The notes: generated by a model not told the origin, from the sequence alone. Positions 34,714-44,069 are shown, counted from the stretch's first letter. The stretch: 64,000 nt of DNA from Spirochaetales bacterium (GCA_016839055.1 JAEKNX010000016.1:1-64000); one strand, 5' to 3'. A program made the numbers and translations.

Positions 34714-35664
34714 ATGCAGGATGGATTATTAACATCAAAAATTCTGGTTTACGAGCGGGATAACCAGATAATGAACACACTTAAAAATTTTTTAAAACAG
34801 AATAGTCTTCATGGACTAAGAACAAACAGGGAAGAGAACATTGTCTCTCTTTTGAAAGCAAATATCGATCTGGGCTGTGTCATCTTATGTGAGATTGACG
34901 AGCACTATCTGGAGATAGGTAGAGCTATAAAAGAAGTTCGCAGCGAACTGCCAATATTTCTACGTGTTAAGAAAGAAAATATAGATGTCGAAATTGATCC
35001 CGCCTATGAAGCCTGTTTTGATGGAATTTATTGCGTGGAGGACATTGCTGTCCTTAAGGGGCTAATTGAAAAATTCCTGTTTAACAGGTTTTATCCGGCA
35101 GATATGGTTGCTGATATTATTGAGATGACCAAGACCGGGCTATACTCGTTTTTTGATGATTGTACTATTACATGTGATACTCCATATCTGGTAAAGGATC
35201 GCATGATTTACGGAGAAATCTCTACTCTTATTTCCATTGAGAGCAATTGGTGCAGAGGATTCATGATGTTTGAAACTTCGGAAGCTGATTTGAATTCATT
35301 GATAAACAAGAAAAAGAATTTTAATTCAAATTCAAATTATGATATTGTTGCCAGCGTATTAGGTGAGATTACTAATTTATCCTGGGGCGCTTTCAGGAAT
35401 AAATTCATCAGAACGGCTGATAATGATGAGTCCAGCACTAAGGTTCAGGTTCCCATCTATGTTAATCATATGAAAAAATATATTTCATTCGGCAGCAGTG
35501 ATCCTCATTTATGTTTCAGATACCGGATTTCCGATGGAAGTCGAAGAAGTGTTGATTTGTATCACAAACTAATATTCAATCTGAAATGGAATCCTGAGGA
35601 ATATGAAAAGGAAAATGGAGAGTTGACAAAGCTGTTCGAACCAGGCGATATAGAATTGTTCTAA
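34714..35664 (+). CDS. Receiver-like protein with CheX-type domain
   Basis: A 316-residue cytoplasmic protein. The N-terminal 120 residues look like a degenerate response-regulator receiver fold (KILVYERDNQIMNTLKNFLK, VILCEIDEHYLEIGRAI), but the usual phospho-aspartate context is not clear. The C-terminal half (about 130-290) fits the CheX/CheC/FliY phosphatase fold: VLGEITNLSWGAF has the conserved E-x-x-N active pair that dephosphorylates CheY. A role in signal transduction is likely, though no chemotaxis genes are adjacent. The promoter region is AT-rich; GGAG precedes the start. Confidence 0.65.
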   Translation: MQDGLLTSKILVYERDNQIMNTLKNFLKQNSLHGLRTNREENIVSLLKANIDLGCVILCEIDEHYLEIGRAIKEVRSELPIFLRVKKENIDVEIDPAYEACFDGIYCVEDIAVLKGLIEKFLFNRFYPADMVADIIEMTKTGLYSFFDDCTITCDTPYLVKDRMIYGEISTLISIESNWCRGFMMFETSEADLNSLINKKKNFNSNSNYDIVASVLGEITNLSWGAFRNKFIRTADNDESSTKVQVPIYVNHMKKYISFGSSDPHLCFRYRISDGSRRSVDLYHKLIFNLKWNPEEYEKENGELTKLFEPGDIELF

Positions 35665-35806
35665 GATGAGAATAAAACAAAGTTATTATTTCCTATTTGA
35701 AATTTTACGGTTTTCCTGATAAAACATGAGCAAGACTCGGCCGTTGGCCGGGGAAAGAGTGCTTTACAGTGACAGACTTCTTCAAAACATGCTAAAATAA
35801 TCCTTG

Positions 35807-36454
35807 ATGAACTACTGCACCCCCTTATTCAAAAGACTTGCCGAGGAAAAGCGGGAGCGGATACTCAATGTCGCTGCTGATGAGTTTGCTTCCCTGGGGT
35901 ACCAGACCGCAAACATTAACATCATTGCCAAAAAATGTAATGTGAGTGTAGGTTCCCTTTACAAGTATTTTGAGACGAAGGAGAATCTCTTTCTTTCGGT
36001 CTGCTCTCTTGCCGTAGAAGCATTGAAGTCAGCTCTTGAGGAAGTTGAGCAGGAAGATTGCGGTTTTTTTGACAAGATCCGAATGCTTATCGCCATTGTG
36101 CAGAAGCATTCAAGAAAACATCCCGGTGTCATCCAGTTGTATAATGAGGTTACTACCCAGGGAAACAGGGAACTTGCCTCGAAACTATCATATGAAATGG
36201 AGTCGATTTCTGCCCGGCATTATGCGAAGCTGATAAAAGCAGCAAAAGCAAGCGGTGAAATCTCGATTGATATCGATGCACATATGGCGGCCTTCTGTAT
36301 CGATAATATGTTCATGTCGCTCCAGTTTTCATACGCTACCGAGTATTACCGCGAGAGAATGAGAATCTATGTTTCCGAAGATATCTTCGAAGATGATGAG
36401 CGCGTGATGGAAAAATCCTTGGAGTTTATCAGACGTGCACTAGAGCCCAGATGA
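35807..36454 (+). CDS. TetR family transcription regulator
   Basis: A 215-residue repressor with the TetR helix-turn-helix at residues about 15-60 (RERILNVAADEFASLGYQTA, IAKKCNVSVGSLYKYFETKENLF) and a ligand-binding helical C-terminus. It lies 199 bases ahead of the aminotransferase operon in the same direction, and a palindrome sits at that operon's transcription start, so local regulation is likely. ATG 35807 is preceded by a TAAAAT -10 box ending eight bases earlier and no ribosome site, suggesting a near-leaderless transcript. The ligand is unknown. Confidence 0.88.
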   Translation: MNYCTPLFKRLAEEKRERILNVAADEFASLGYQTANINIIAKKCNVSVGSLYKYFETKENLFLSVCSLAVEALKSALEEVEQEDCGFFDKIRMLIAIVQKHSRKHPGVIQLYNEVTTQGNRELASKLSYEMESISARHYAKLIKAAKASGEISIDIDAHMAAFCIDNMFMSLQFSYATEYYRERMRIYVSEDIFEDDERVMEKSLEFIRRALEPR

Positions 36455-36585
36455 TTTCTGTAGGGGAATTGAAAACCTTAGTTTTTAGAGATCCCCAACT
36501 TTTTTCTGCTTGTTTAAGTAGCTAATTTCCTGTCCTTATCTGCGATCATTATTCACGAAAAAAAATCAGCAAAAAAAATATTAAC

Positions 36586-36636
36586 TTGACATATAGCCGG
36601 GAGATGATAAACTTAATTCGGTGAGTGACGACTCAC
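36586..36636 (+). promoter_or_regulatory. Promoter and palindromic operator of the aminotransferase operon
   Basis: TTGACA (36586-36591), 16 bp, TAAACT (36608-36613). The perfect inverted repeat GTGAGT-GACG-ACTCAC (36621-36636) covers the expected +1 to +16 region, the place where a TetR dimer would block transcription. AAGGAGATATCC follows for translation of the aminotransferase. Confidence 0.65.
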
Positions 36637-36653
36637 TTTTTAAGGAGATATCC

Positions 36654-38114
36654 ATGAGTTATTCAATTACAAACTATCCGGATGCCGCTGACGTGACAAG
36701 ACAGCTTAAGAGCCTGGTCACGCAGCCGCTTCTTTCAATTCCTGAAGATCAGATGAATGATGTTTCAGAATATTTCGAAAAGAAATGTATGAAGTCAAAA
36801 ACAATGATAGAATTGGCAAAACAGAAGATTCCCGGCGGTGTTCAGCATAACCTGGCATTCAACTATCCCTTTCCACTCGTGATTGAGAAGGCGGAAGGCG
36901 CCTATCTCTGGGATATAGACGGTAATAAATACATTGACTTCCTTCAGGCCGGGGGACCGACGGTTCTCGGCAGCAATCCGCCTGAAGTAAGGGAAAAGGT
37001 AATAAAACTGCTTAATGAAACTGGCCCCTGTACCGGTCTCTTTCATGAGTATGAATATAAGCTGGCGGATAAGATAACACAGCTTCTGCCGTCGGTGGAT
37101 TTTTTCAGGATGCTGGGAAGCGGTACTGAGTCCTGTATGGCGGCCATCAGAGTAGCGCGTCTTGCGACAAAGAAAAAGAACATCGTTAAGATGGGTGGAG
37201 CCTACCATGGATGGAGCGATCAGCTTGCCTTCGGGATACGTCTTCCGGGAACAATGCACCTTGAGGCTAACGGTGTTCCCCGTCAAATGTTCAAATATAC
37301 CCAGGAGTTTTATCCGAATGATACGAAGAGTCTTGAGAAGGTATTGAAGCGGAACCAGCTGAGGGGTGGAACTGCCGCCGTCCTGATTGAGCCGGTGGGT
37401 CCCGAGAGCGGCACCCGGCCTCTGGATAAGGATTTTAACAAGGAGGTCCGCCGTCTCTGCGATAAATATGGAGCGCTGCTTATCTTTGATGAGGTTGTAA
37501 CCGCCTTCAGGATAGGGCTTGCCGGAGCACAGGGATACTTCGATGTGAGCCCCGACCTTACTGTTTTTGGAAAGGTTGTGGCAGGCGGCTACCCTTCGGC
37601 GGGGGGCCTGGGCGGACAGAAGAAGTACATGAAGTATCTATCCGCGGGGATTGAAAGCGGTATGAAAGTGAAAAAGGCACTCATCGGCGGTACTATGGCT
37701 GCTAATCCGCTGAGCTCTGCCGCAGGCTACTTTACGCTTTGTGAGATGGAAAAACAGGATGCCTGTGCGAAGGCCGGACGAGCGGGAGACCGGCTTACAA
37801 ACGGTCTGAAAGCCATAATATCTAAATATAATCTTCCCTATGTTGCCTTCAATCAGGGCGCCATCTGCCATCTTGAGACGGGGGGAGCGATGCTCCTGGA
37901 TATTAATTTGAAGAAGTTCTGGACGATAAAAGAGACTATCAGGCAGGCACATTTAAGGAAAGAAGCGATGGAGTTTTTCGGCGCGGCCTACACCGCAGAG
38001 GGCGTCATAACTCTAGCGGGAAGCCGGCTTTATACGAGTGCCGCAGATACCGATGAAATTGTAGATGATGCGATTGCGGCCTTCGATAGGGTCTTTTCGA
38101 GAATCCGGATCTGA
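36654..38114 (+). CDS. Class III pyridoxal-phosphate aminotransferase (glutamate-1-semialdehyde aminomutase-like)
   Basis: A 486-residue PLP enzyme. LLIFDEVVTAFR gives the aspartate (about D279) that holds the pyridine nitrogen and TVFGKVVAGGYP the Schiff-base lysine (about K307); MLGSGTESCMAAIRVAR and GGAYHGW are the phosphate-site and substrate loops. The family includes HemL and omega-amino acid or amino-alcohol transaminases; HemL itself is shorter (about 430) and no other tetrapyrrole genes are here. An aldolase, kinase and MFS permease follow in the same operon, suggesting that it removes the amino group of an imported amino-polyol or amino-sugar. AAGGAGATATCC selects ATG 36654. Confidence 0.85.
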   Translation: MSYSITNYPDAADVTRQLKSLVTQPLLSIPEDQMNDVSEYFEKKCMKSKTMIELAKQKIPGGVQHNLAFNYPFPLVIEKAEGAYLWDIDGNKYIDFLQAGGPTVLGSNPPEVREKVIKLLNETGPCTGLFHEYEYKLADKITQLLPSVDFFRMLGSGTESCMAAIRVARLATKKKNIVKMGGAYHGWSDQLAFGIRLPGTMHLEANGVPRQMFKYTQEFYPNDTKSLEKVLKRNQLRGGTAAVLIEPVGPESGTRPLDKDFNKEVRRLCDKYGALLIFDEVVTAFRIGLAGAQGYFDVSPDLTVFGKVVAGGYPSAGGLGGQKKYMKYLSAGIESGMKVKKALIGGTMAANPLSSAAGYFTLCEMEKQDACAKAGRAGDRLTNGLKAIISKYNLPYVAFNQGAICHLETGGAMLLDINLKKFWTIKETIRQAHLRKEAMEFFGAAYTAEGVITLAGSRLYTSAADTDEIVDDAIAAFDRVFSRIRI

Positions 38115-38128
38115 CGAGGAGCAAACTG

Positions 38129-38785
38129 ATGAATAAAGATGAAGCTAAAATCCTGGTAAGGGATGCTGGTCTCCGCCTGGTTGATGCCGGGCTCACGGCC
38201 GGAACCTGGGGGAATATAAGCCTCAGAATTGATAATAACTATATGGCAATTACGCCCAGCGGCGGGGAATATATTACAATGACTCCGGAGGATATTACGA
38301 TTGTAAACATCCATGACGGATCCTATGAAGGCAGGAAGCCATCGAGTGAGAAAAGCCTTCATTCCGCGGTTTATCGAAACCGTAAGGAGATCAATGCCGT
38401 CGTTCATACTCACAGCACCAATGCCTCTGTCGTTGCGGCTGCAAGGAGGGAGGTCCCGCCGATCCTCGATGATCTCGTCCAGATAATCGGGCCGACTGTC
38501 AGATGCGCCGACTACGCTCTTCCGAGTACGAAAAAGATTGTAAAAACTACAATGAAGGCACTCCGGGGCCGCAATGCCGCTCTTATGGCAAATCACGGCG
38601 CAATTTGTCTCGGCCGTGATATGGAAGAAGTGTTTACCTGCTGTGAGGTTCTGGAGAAAGCCTGCAAGGCATTTATTGAGGCGGAATTTCTCGGCGGAGC
38701 CAAGGGGATAAATAAATTTGAGGCAGCTCTGATGCATCAAATTTATCTGAAAAAATATTCAAAAATCAGAATAGATAATGTCTGA
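38129..38785 (+). CDS. Class II aldolase/adducin family protein (fuculose-phosphate aldolase-like)
   Basis: A 218-residue Zn-dependent aldolase or epimerase. The N-terminal AGTWGNISLRI and TPSGGEYITMT loops bind phosphate, AVVHTHSTNASVVAA holds two zinc histidines and LMANHGAICLG the third. Such enzymes split phosphorylated ketoses to DHAP or glycolaldehyde phosphate plus an aldehyde. It lies between the aminotransferase (14 bases) and the FGGY kinase (overlap 8 bases), so it probably acts on the product of that kinase. GAGGAG precedes the start. Confidence 0.88.
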   Translation: MNKDEAKILVRDAGLRLVDAGLTAGTWGNISLRIDNNYMAITPSGGEYITMTPEDITIVNIHDGSYEGRKPSSEKSLHSAVYRNRKEINAVVHTHSTNASVVAAARREVPPILDDLVQIIGPTVRCADYALPSTKKIVKTTMKALRGRNAALMANHGAICLGRDMEEVFTCCEVLEKACKAFIEAEFLGGAKGINKFEAALMHQIYLKKYSKIRIDNV

Positions 38786-40400
38786 TAGAAAAAAGTTGAT
38801 TCTTGCCTACGATGTGGGGACAACCTCGCTTAAGACCTGCGTCTATAATCTCGGGGACAACTTTAATCTGATTGCCAGCTCCATGGCCGAGTACAGCCTG
38901 AAAATCTTCGGAAACGGCTGCGCTGAGCAAGACCCTGAAGACTGGTATCAGGCTATGGTTGAGACTACGCAGGATGTGCTCTCTATGCCGGGCATAGATG
39001 CGTCCGATATTGCAGGTATTTCATTTTGCGCGCAGATGCAGGGGCTTGTTCTAGTCGATAAAGCAGGAAGAGCCCTCCGTCCCGCAATGAGCTACATGGA
39101 CGGCCGGGCAGGAGAACAGAAGAAGCTTGCCGGCCGCCTGAACCGGCGGAATGCGGGAGGCCTCAGGATTGAAGGTCTTCCTGCTCTTAAGGTCTTGAGA
39201 TCAATTCAGATTACCGGCATAGCTCCTACCAGCGTTAAAGATCCGCTTTGGAAATATCATTGGGTCAGAGACAATGAGCCTGAAGTCTTCGCGAAAGTTG
39301 ATAAATGGCTTGATGTAAAAGAATATTTAATTCTGAGGCTTACCGGCCGTGCTGTAATGACGAAGGACTCTGCCTGCGCGACCTTCATGTATGACAACCG
39401 TCCCGGCCAGAACTGTTGGAGCCCTGTAATGTGCAGGCAGTACGGTGTAAACCCTTCTCATCTTGCTCCCATCATCGGTTCAGATGAGAAGGCAGGTACT
39501 GTTCTTCCTGAAACGGCCGATCTTATGGGACTGGCAGCCGATGTTCCTGTTTTTGGCGGAGGGGGGGATGCCTCGTTAATCGGTCTCGGCTCGGGCGCCG
39601 TTAACGAGAAGGACATCCATATCTATATGGGGACATCCGGATGGGTATCGGCGGTAACATCGAAACGTCGCCTCGATCTGAAATATATGATAGGCTCCAT
39701 CACCTGCGCTATTCCGGGGAAGTATCATTATTTCTCCGAACAGGAGACGGCAGGAAAGTGTATGGAGTGGGTAGGCAGGCATCTTGCCCTCGACGAGATA
39801 GGAATATACCTTGAAAAGAAGCAGATTACAGATGATCCTGAAACAATATACTCGAATCTGTTTGAATATCTGAGTGAAGTGATTTCCGGAACAGAAGCCG
39901 GATGCGGGGGGGTGCTTTTTACTCCCTGGCTTCATGGCAGCAGATCTCCCTTCGAAGATTCAGCTGCGCGGGGGATGTTTTTCAACATTGGATTGAATAC
40001 CGGAAAACGGAAGATGATCAGGGCGGTAATAGAGGGACTCTGTTATAACCTCAAGTGGATGCTCGAGAGTCTCGAGTCAGGACTTCCCTGTAATAAGACA
40101 ATCAAGTTTGTAGGCGGGGGAGCACAGTCTGAAGTTACCGGACAGATACTCGCCGATATTCTCGGCCGGACTCTCGAAGTTCCCGAGAATCCGCAGAGTA
40201 CCGGAGCTCTTGGAGCAGCCGTTGTTGCCGGAATTGGTCTTGGTGAGCTTGAGACCTTCGATGAGGTACCGTCAAGGATTAGAATAAAGCATGTTTTTAT
40301 TCCCCGGAAGACTCATAGTGAGATTTATGAGCGAAACTATGCAGTTTTCAAGAAACTCTATGGCGCAAACAAGGCATTATTTGGAGAGTTGAATAAATAA
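38778..40400 (+). CDS. FGGY-family carbohydrate kinase
   Basis: A 540-residue sugar kinase. N-terminal LAYDVGTTSLKTCVYN phosphate-1 loop, GISFCAQMQGLVLVD and YMDGRAGEQKKL substrate region, and C-terminal FVGGGAQSEVTGQILADILGR and TGALGAAVVAG of the ATPase core. Closest in feel to xylulokinase and glycerol-kinase relatives. It would phosphorylate the deaminated substrate so that the class II aldolase can cleave it. Translation starts inside the aldolase stop region (8-base overlap). Confidence 0.88.
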   Translation: MSDRKKLILAYDVGTTSLKTCVYNLGDNFNLIASSMAEYSLKIFGNGCAEQDPEDWYQAMVETTQDVLSMPGIDASDIAGISFCAQMQGLVLVDKAGRALRPAMSYMDGRAGEQKKLAGRLNRRNAGGLRIEGLPALKVLRSIQITGIAPTSVKDPLWKYHWVRDNEPEVFAKVDKWLDVKEYLILRLTGRAVMTKDSACATFMYDNRPGQNCWSPVMCRQYGVNPSHLAPIIGSDEKAGTVLPETADLMGLAADVPVFGGGGDASLIGLGSGAVNEKDIHIYMGTSGWVSAVTSKRRLDLKYMIGSITCAIPGKYHYFSEQETAGKCMEWVGRHLALDEIGIYLEKKQITDDPETIYSNLFEYLSEVISGTEAGCGGVLFTPWLHGSRSPFEDSAARGMFFNIGLNTGKRKMIRAVIEGLCYNLKWMLESLESGLPCNKTIKFVGGGAQSEVTGQILADILGRTLEVPENPQSTGALGAAVVAGIGLGELETFDEVPSRIRIKHVFIPRKTHSEIYERNYAVFKKLYGANKALFGELNK

Positions 40401-40417
40401 TAGAAAAGGAGAACTAA

Positions 40418-41710
40418 ATGAAAGATGATTTTAAGCTGTACCCCTACAGGTGGGTGGTACTAGCGGCATTCATGGTTGTTACCATACTTATACAGGTGCA
40501 ATGGTTGACCCATGCCCCTATCGCGAGGGCGGCGGAGGTCTTCTACGCTGGTCAGTTCAACCCTGATTCAATATTTAATATTGATTTTCTTTCAATGGCA
40601 TATATGCTTGTTTTCCTCGTCGTCTGTATTCCGGCCTCTTATATAATCGATACCTACGGAATAAGAATAGGAGTCGGTATAGGATCTGTTCTGACAGCCG
40701 TCTTCAGTCTTATGAAGGGATTCGGAGGAGCCAGTTTTATAGTGGTTCTCATTGCCCAGTTGGGGCTAGCCGTTGCCCAGCCGTTCATCCTGAATGCCGT
40801 AACCGCCATCACCGTCAGATGGTTTCCGCTCCGAGAGCGGGGAACCGCAGCAGGACTCGCGTCCCTCGCCCAGTATCTTGGAATAATTTCCGTAATGGCA
40901 ATTACCCCGCTTTTGATTGTCTCATCTCCGAGTGAGCCGGGATACGGCACAGGGATTGACCGGATGCTGATGATCTACGGAATCATAAGCGCGGCGGGAG
41001 CAGTCCTGGCCCTCATCCTGATAAGGGAGAGGCCTCCTACGCCTCCTTCATCAGAAGAACTCGTTCATAAAAAGTTTTTTGCCGGGCTCAAACATATTTT
41101 AAAGCAGCGCGACATGATTATTCTGCTGGTCCTGTTTTTTATCGGGCTTGGAATTTTCAATGCCGTAAGTTCGATGGTGGATTCAATCTCGGCCTCACTG
41201 GGCATCACAGATTCAAACGGTTTAATCGGTGTTCTCATGCTTGCAGGCGGAGTTATAGGGGCAGTTGTCATGCCGATACTCTCCGATAAATTTCGAAAGC
41301 GGAAACTCTTTCTAGTTCTCGGGCTCGGCGGGATGCTTCCCGGGGTAATCGGACTCTCATTTGCCAATGTTTTAGCCGGAGGTCCCGATGGCGCCTATGC
41401 TATAGCCCTAATATCATCCTTCATTCTCGGTTTCTTCGTGATGAGCGCGGGGCCAATAGGCTTTCAGTATGCGGCAGAGGTAAGCTTCCCCGCCCCCGAG
41501 TCAACCTCACAGGGCTTAATGCTTCTCTCTGGTCAGATATCGGGGCTCATCCTAGTCGCAGGCATGAGCGTGAAGGACAACCAGCATATTAACACCTTCA
41601 TGAAGCTGTTTGTCGTACTCGCGGTAATCGCTCTTGTTATGGTTTTGAAATTGAAGGAGTCACCGATGATTATCACTGAAGAGGATAAATTTAAGCCCAA
41701 AGTAAAATAG
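40418..41710 (+). CDS. MFS transporter, FLVCR/DIRC2-like
   Basis: A 430-residue permease with about 12 hydrophobic segments. LYPYRWVVLAAFMVVTILIQ at the start, HAPIARAAEVFY, DFLSMAYMLVF and IDTYGIRIGVG as the loop after segment 2 resemble the FLVCR group of the major facilitators, whose animal members move choline, ethanolamine or haem; NarK-like nitrate carriers are an alternative. It is the last gene of the aminotransferase operon (GGAG, 17 bases after the kinase) and should import its substrate. Confidence 0.78.
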   Translation: MKDDFKLYPYRWVVLAAFMVVTILIQVQWLTHAPIARAAEVFYAGQFNPDSIFNIDFLSMAYMLVFLVVCIPASYIIDTYGIRIGVGIGSVLTAVFSLMKGFGGASFIVVLIAQLGLAVAQPFILNAVTAITVRWFPLRERGTAAGLASLAQYLGIISVMAITPLLIVSSPSEPGYGTGIDRMLMIYGIISAAGAVLALILIRERPPTPPSSEELVHKKFFAGLKHILKQRDMIILLVLFFIGLGIFNAVSSMVDSISASLGITDSNGLIGVLMLAGGVIGAVVMPILSDKFRKRKLFLVLGLGGMLPGVIGLSFANVLAGGPDGAYAIALISSFILGFFVMSAGPIGFQYAAEVSFPAPESTSQGLMLLSGQISGLILVAGMSVKDNQHINTFMKLFVVLAVIALVMVLKLKESPMIITEEDKFKPKVK

Positions 41711-41725
41711 AAGATTCAGAGAGGG

Positions 41726-41746
41726 GAGGGCTGGGTTTCAGCCCTC
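41726..41746. terminator. Bidirectional terminator between convergent operons
   Basis: GAGGGCT-GGGTTTC-AGCCCTC is a perfect 7-bp hairpin. A second, similar hairpin (GGCTGGGTTTTAGCC) follows at 41747-41762 and overlaps the end of the reductase gene on the other strand. No long T tract, so efficiency is uncertain. Confidence 0.6.
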
Positions 41747-41756
41747 TGGCTGGGTT

Positions 41757-42674
41757 TTAGCCCATAGCCTCTTTTATACGGATAATTCGCAGCAGTATCC
41801 GGTTTACCGGAACTTCGATATTCAGCTCCTCGGCAAGGGTTATCAGTCTTCCGCTGAACCACTCTGCTTCGGTAGGCCGGCCGGCTTCAATGTCCTGAAG
41901 CATAGATGTTTTTCCGTCGGCGCCCAGACCTTGTAAGATAGGATACCAGTTACTGATATCCTCTTGTCTGAGGTCAATTCCTGAAGCCTTTGCTACCTTG
42001 ATTGTCTCAAGCATAGCCTCTTCCATCAGTGCCTGGATGTCCGGATTAGTATGGAAAACTCCATAGTTAGCACCGGTAACGGCTGATACCTGATTCACAC
42101 CTATGTTTATCATCCATTTCCACCAGATTGAGCGATGAATATCTTCCGGAATCTCAAAATGGAGACCGCAGGATTCAAGAAGCCCGCCGAGGGCGAGGAG
42201 TTCACTGTTTTTCCTATCATTATCTTTTGATCCAATAAGCAGTTTACCTCTGCTTGAATAGGTCAACTGATTTGATTCTCTGACTGCATCCATTCCCAGG
42301 GCCACCGAGTAAATAACATGGGCTTCAGGGAAGTTTTCTTCCAAAAACTTCTCGCTGTCAATTCCGTTCAGTACCGAAAAAATAATGGTTTCAGGACCAA
42401 TAACTTTCTTAAGAAGGTCGATAATGGAATCGAGATGATGGTTTTTAACTGCAATAATAATGAGATCGGGCAATTCTTCAAGATCATCCGCTTTTTTTAC
42501 ATTGAAGCTGACAGGAATATTATTAACCAGAAAATGCCCTGATTTTATCCTATTGTAGCGCGGCCCCTCAGCAAGATAAAAGGTCTCACAGCCGGGTGCA
42601 TTCTTAAGAGCATCACCATAGAGGATTCCGAGAGCTCCGGCGCCTATTATTGCTGCGGATTTAATGGTTCTCAT
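41757..42674 (-). CDS. panE: Ketopantoate reductase-family protein
   Basis: A 305-residue 2-dehydropantoate 2-reductase-like enzyme: Rossmann motif AAIIGAGALGILYGDAL, DLIIIAVKNHHLDSII, the conserved SVLNGIDSEKFL, the active lysine in WWKWMINIGVNQVSA and the C-terminal substrate region ending with MLQDIEAGRPTEAEWFSG. True PanE reduces ketopantoate with NADPH for pantothenate; family members also reduce other 2-keto acids, which would fit its position 90 bases downstream of the branched-chain amino acid/CoA-ligase operon on the same strand. Symbol is tentative. Confidence 0.8.
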   Translation of the reverse strand: MRTIKSAAIIGAGALGILYGDALKNAPGCETFYLAEGPRYNRIKSGHFLVNNIPVSFNVKKADDLEELPDLIIIAVKNHHLDSIIDLLKKVIGPETIIFSVLNGIDSEKFLEENFPEAHVIYSVALGMDAVRESNQLTYSSRGKLLIGSKDNDRKNSELLALGGLLESCGLHFEIPEDIHRSIWWKWMINIGVNQVSAVTGANYGVFHTNPDIQALMEEAMLETIKVAKASGIDLRQEDISNWYPILQGLGADGKTSMLQDIEAGRPTEAEWFSGRLITLAEELNIEVPVNRILLRIIRIKEAMG

Positions 42675-42764
42675 AAAAATGCTCCTTCGCCTTTAATTGT
42701 ACAGCTTAAAAAGGAATATGAAAACAGAAAGTCGTATTGCAGTAAGATGAATTCCAATTCAGTA

Positions 42765-44069
42765 TTATTCTTCTCTTAAATCGACAACCCTTGAGATTTT
42801 TTCACCGCTTGTTCTTCCGAGACTCTGGGGCTCTATGAGCGTGATTTTTGCGTGAAGACCGAGACGGGTACTCAGGTAATGGTCTATTCTGTGTTTGAAG
42901 TCTTCCGCCCTCTTTATTTCATCGAAAGAAAAGAAATCGGGAGTAATTTCAACCTTCAACTCAATTGCTGTGAATCCTTCCACACGGGTCAGGATGATCT
43001 GGAAATGCGGTTCAACACCTTCAATTTCGAACAGCAGAGCCTCGATCTGGGAAGGAAATATATTGTTTCCATCGATGATCAGCATATCGTCAATGCGGCC
43101 GGAGATTCTTGCTATTCGCCTGAAGGTTCTGCCGCATTCGCAGGTTCCGGGAATAATTTTAGAGATGTCTCCAGTGCGGTATCTTATGAGCGGGAAGGCG
43201 TGTTTGGTGACCGTAGTGAAGACAAGCTCTCCTTCCTCGCCTTCAGGAAGGACTTCAAGGGTCTTAGGATCTATGACTTCGACTATGAAATGATCCTCAC
43301 TTACATGGAGTCCGCAGCGGTGTTCACACTCATATGCCACTCCAGGCCCGATTATTTCAGTCAGGCCATAGTTGTCAAATGCCTTTATTTTCAGCCTTGA
43401 TTCAATCTCCGAGCGCAGTTTTTCGCTCCAGGGTTCGGCTCCAAATAGCCCGATTGTCAGATTAAGCTCCTGCGGATCAATTCCCTGCTTCTCGAGAACA
43501 TTGGCAATATGCAGAGCATATCCCGGGGTTGAAATGAGGGCCGAGCTGCGGTAATCCCTCATAATCTGAATCTGTTTAAGTACTTCTTCTCCGGAGGCGG
43601 GAATTACAGAAGCGCCGAGTTTTTCGGCGCCGTAATGGAATCCCAGTCCGCCGGTTGACTGGGAATAGTCAAAGGCAATCTGCACGAGAGAGTGGCTGTC
43701 AATTCCGACCGATGATAGAACCCTGCCCACCAGGGATGACCAGATATTAAGATCATTTTTTGTGTATCCGACTACTATCGGAGTTCCCGAAGTGCCGGAT
43801 GTAGAATGGATTCTGACAATATCCCGGAGAGGAACGGCAAAGGCCTTGTATGGGTAACTCTGCTTCAGATCATCTTTTGAGGTCAGCGGCAGGCGGGAAA
43901 GATCATCCAGCGACTTGATGTCCGTAATCTCAATATTCTGTTCATCAAAAAGATCCTTATATAAGGATACATTGCGGTATACCTGATTTAATGTCATCTG
44001 AAGTCGTTCCACCTGAAGCTGATGGAGATCCTCTCGCAGCATTGTTTCCCATTCTCTTGAATAAATCAC
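42765..44069 (-). CDS. paaK: Phenylacetate-CoA ligase family protein (PaaK-like)
   Basis: A 434-residue adenylate-forming ligase of PaaK type: HSTSGTSGTPIVVGYT ATP loop (about residues 90-105), FDNYGLTEIIGPGVAYEC, YRTGDISKIIPGTCECGR and the C-terminal RTSGEKISRVVD lysine region. It makes aryl- or arylacetyl-CoA. GTG start at 44069 follows AGGGGG. It lies directly behind livF in the liv operon; PaaK-like ligases next to Liv transporters are common in anaerobes, where they work with 2-keto acid:ferredoxin oxidoreductases in amino acid fermentation. The oxidoreductase is not in this window. Confidence 0.87.
   Translation of the reverse strand: MIYSREWETMLREDLHQLQVERLQMTLNQVYRNVSLYKDLFDEQNIEITDIKSLDDLSRLPLTSKDDLKQSYPYKAFAVPLRDIVRIHSTSGTSGTPIVVGYTKNDLNIWSSLVGRVLSSVGIDSHSLVQIAFDYSQSTGGLGFHYGAEKLGASVIPASGEEVLKQIQIMRDYRSSALISTPGYALHIANVLEKQGIDPQELNLTIGLFGAEPWSEKLRSEIESRLKIKAFDNYGLTEIIGPGVAYECEHRCGLHVSEDHFIVEVIDPKTLEVLPEGEEGELVFTTVTKHAFPLIRYRTGDISKIIPGTCECGRTFRRIARISGRIDDMLIIDGNNIFPSQIEALLFEIEGVEPHFQIILTRVEGFTAIELKVEITPDFFSFDEIKRAEDFKHRIDHYLSTRLGLHAKITLIEPQSLGRTSGEKISRVVDLREE

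Noticed and set aside
37162-37347. Possible second gene inside the aminotransferase coding region
   Set aside because: Alternative frame within a gene with all catalytic motifs; no independent support.
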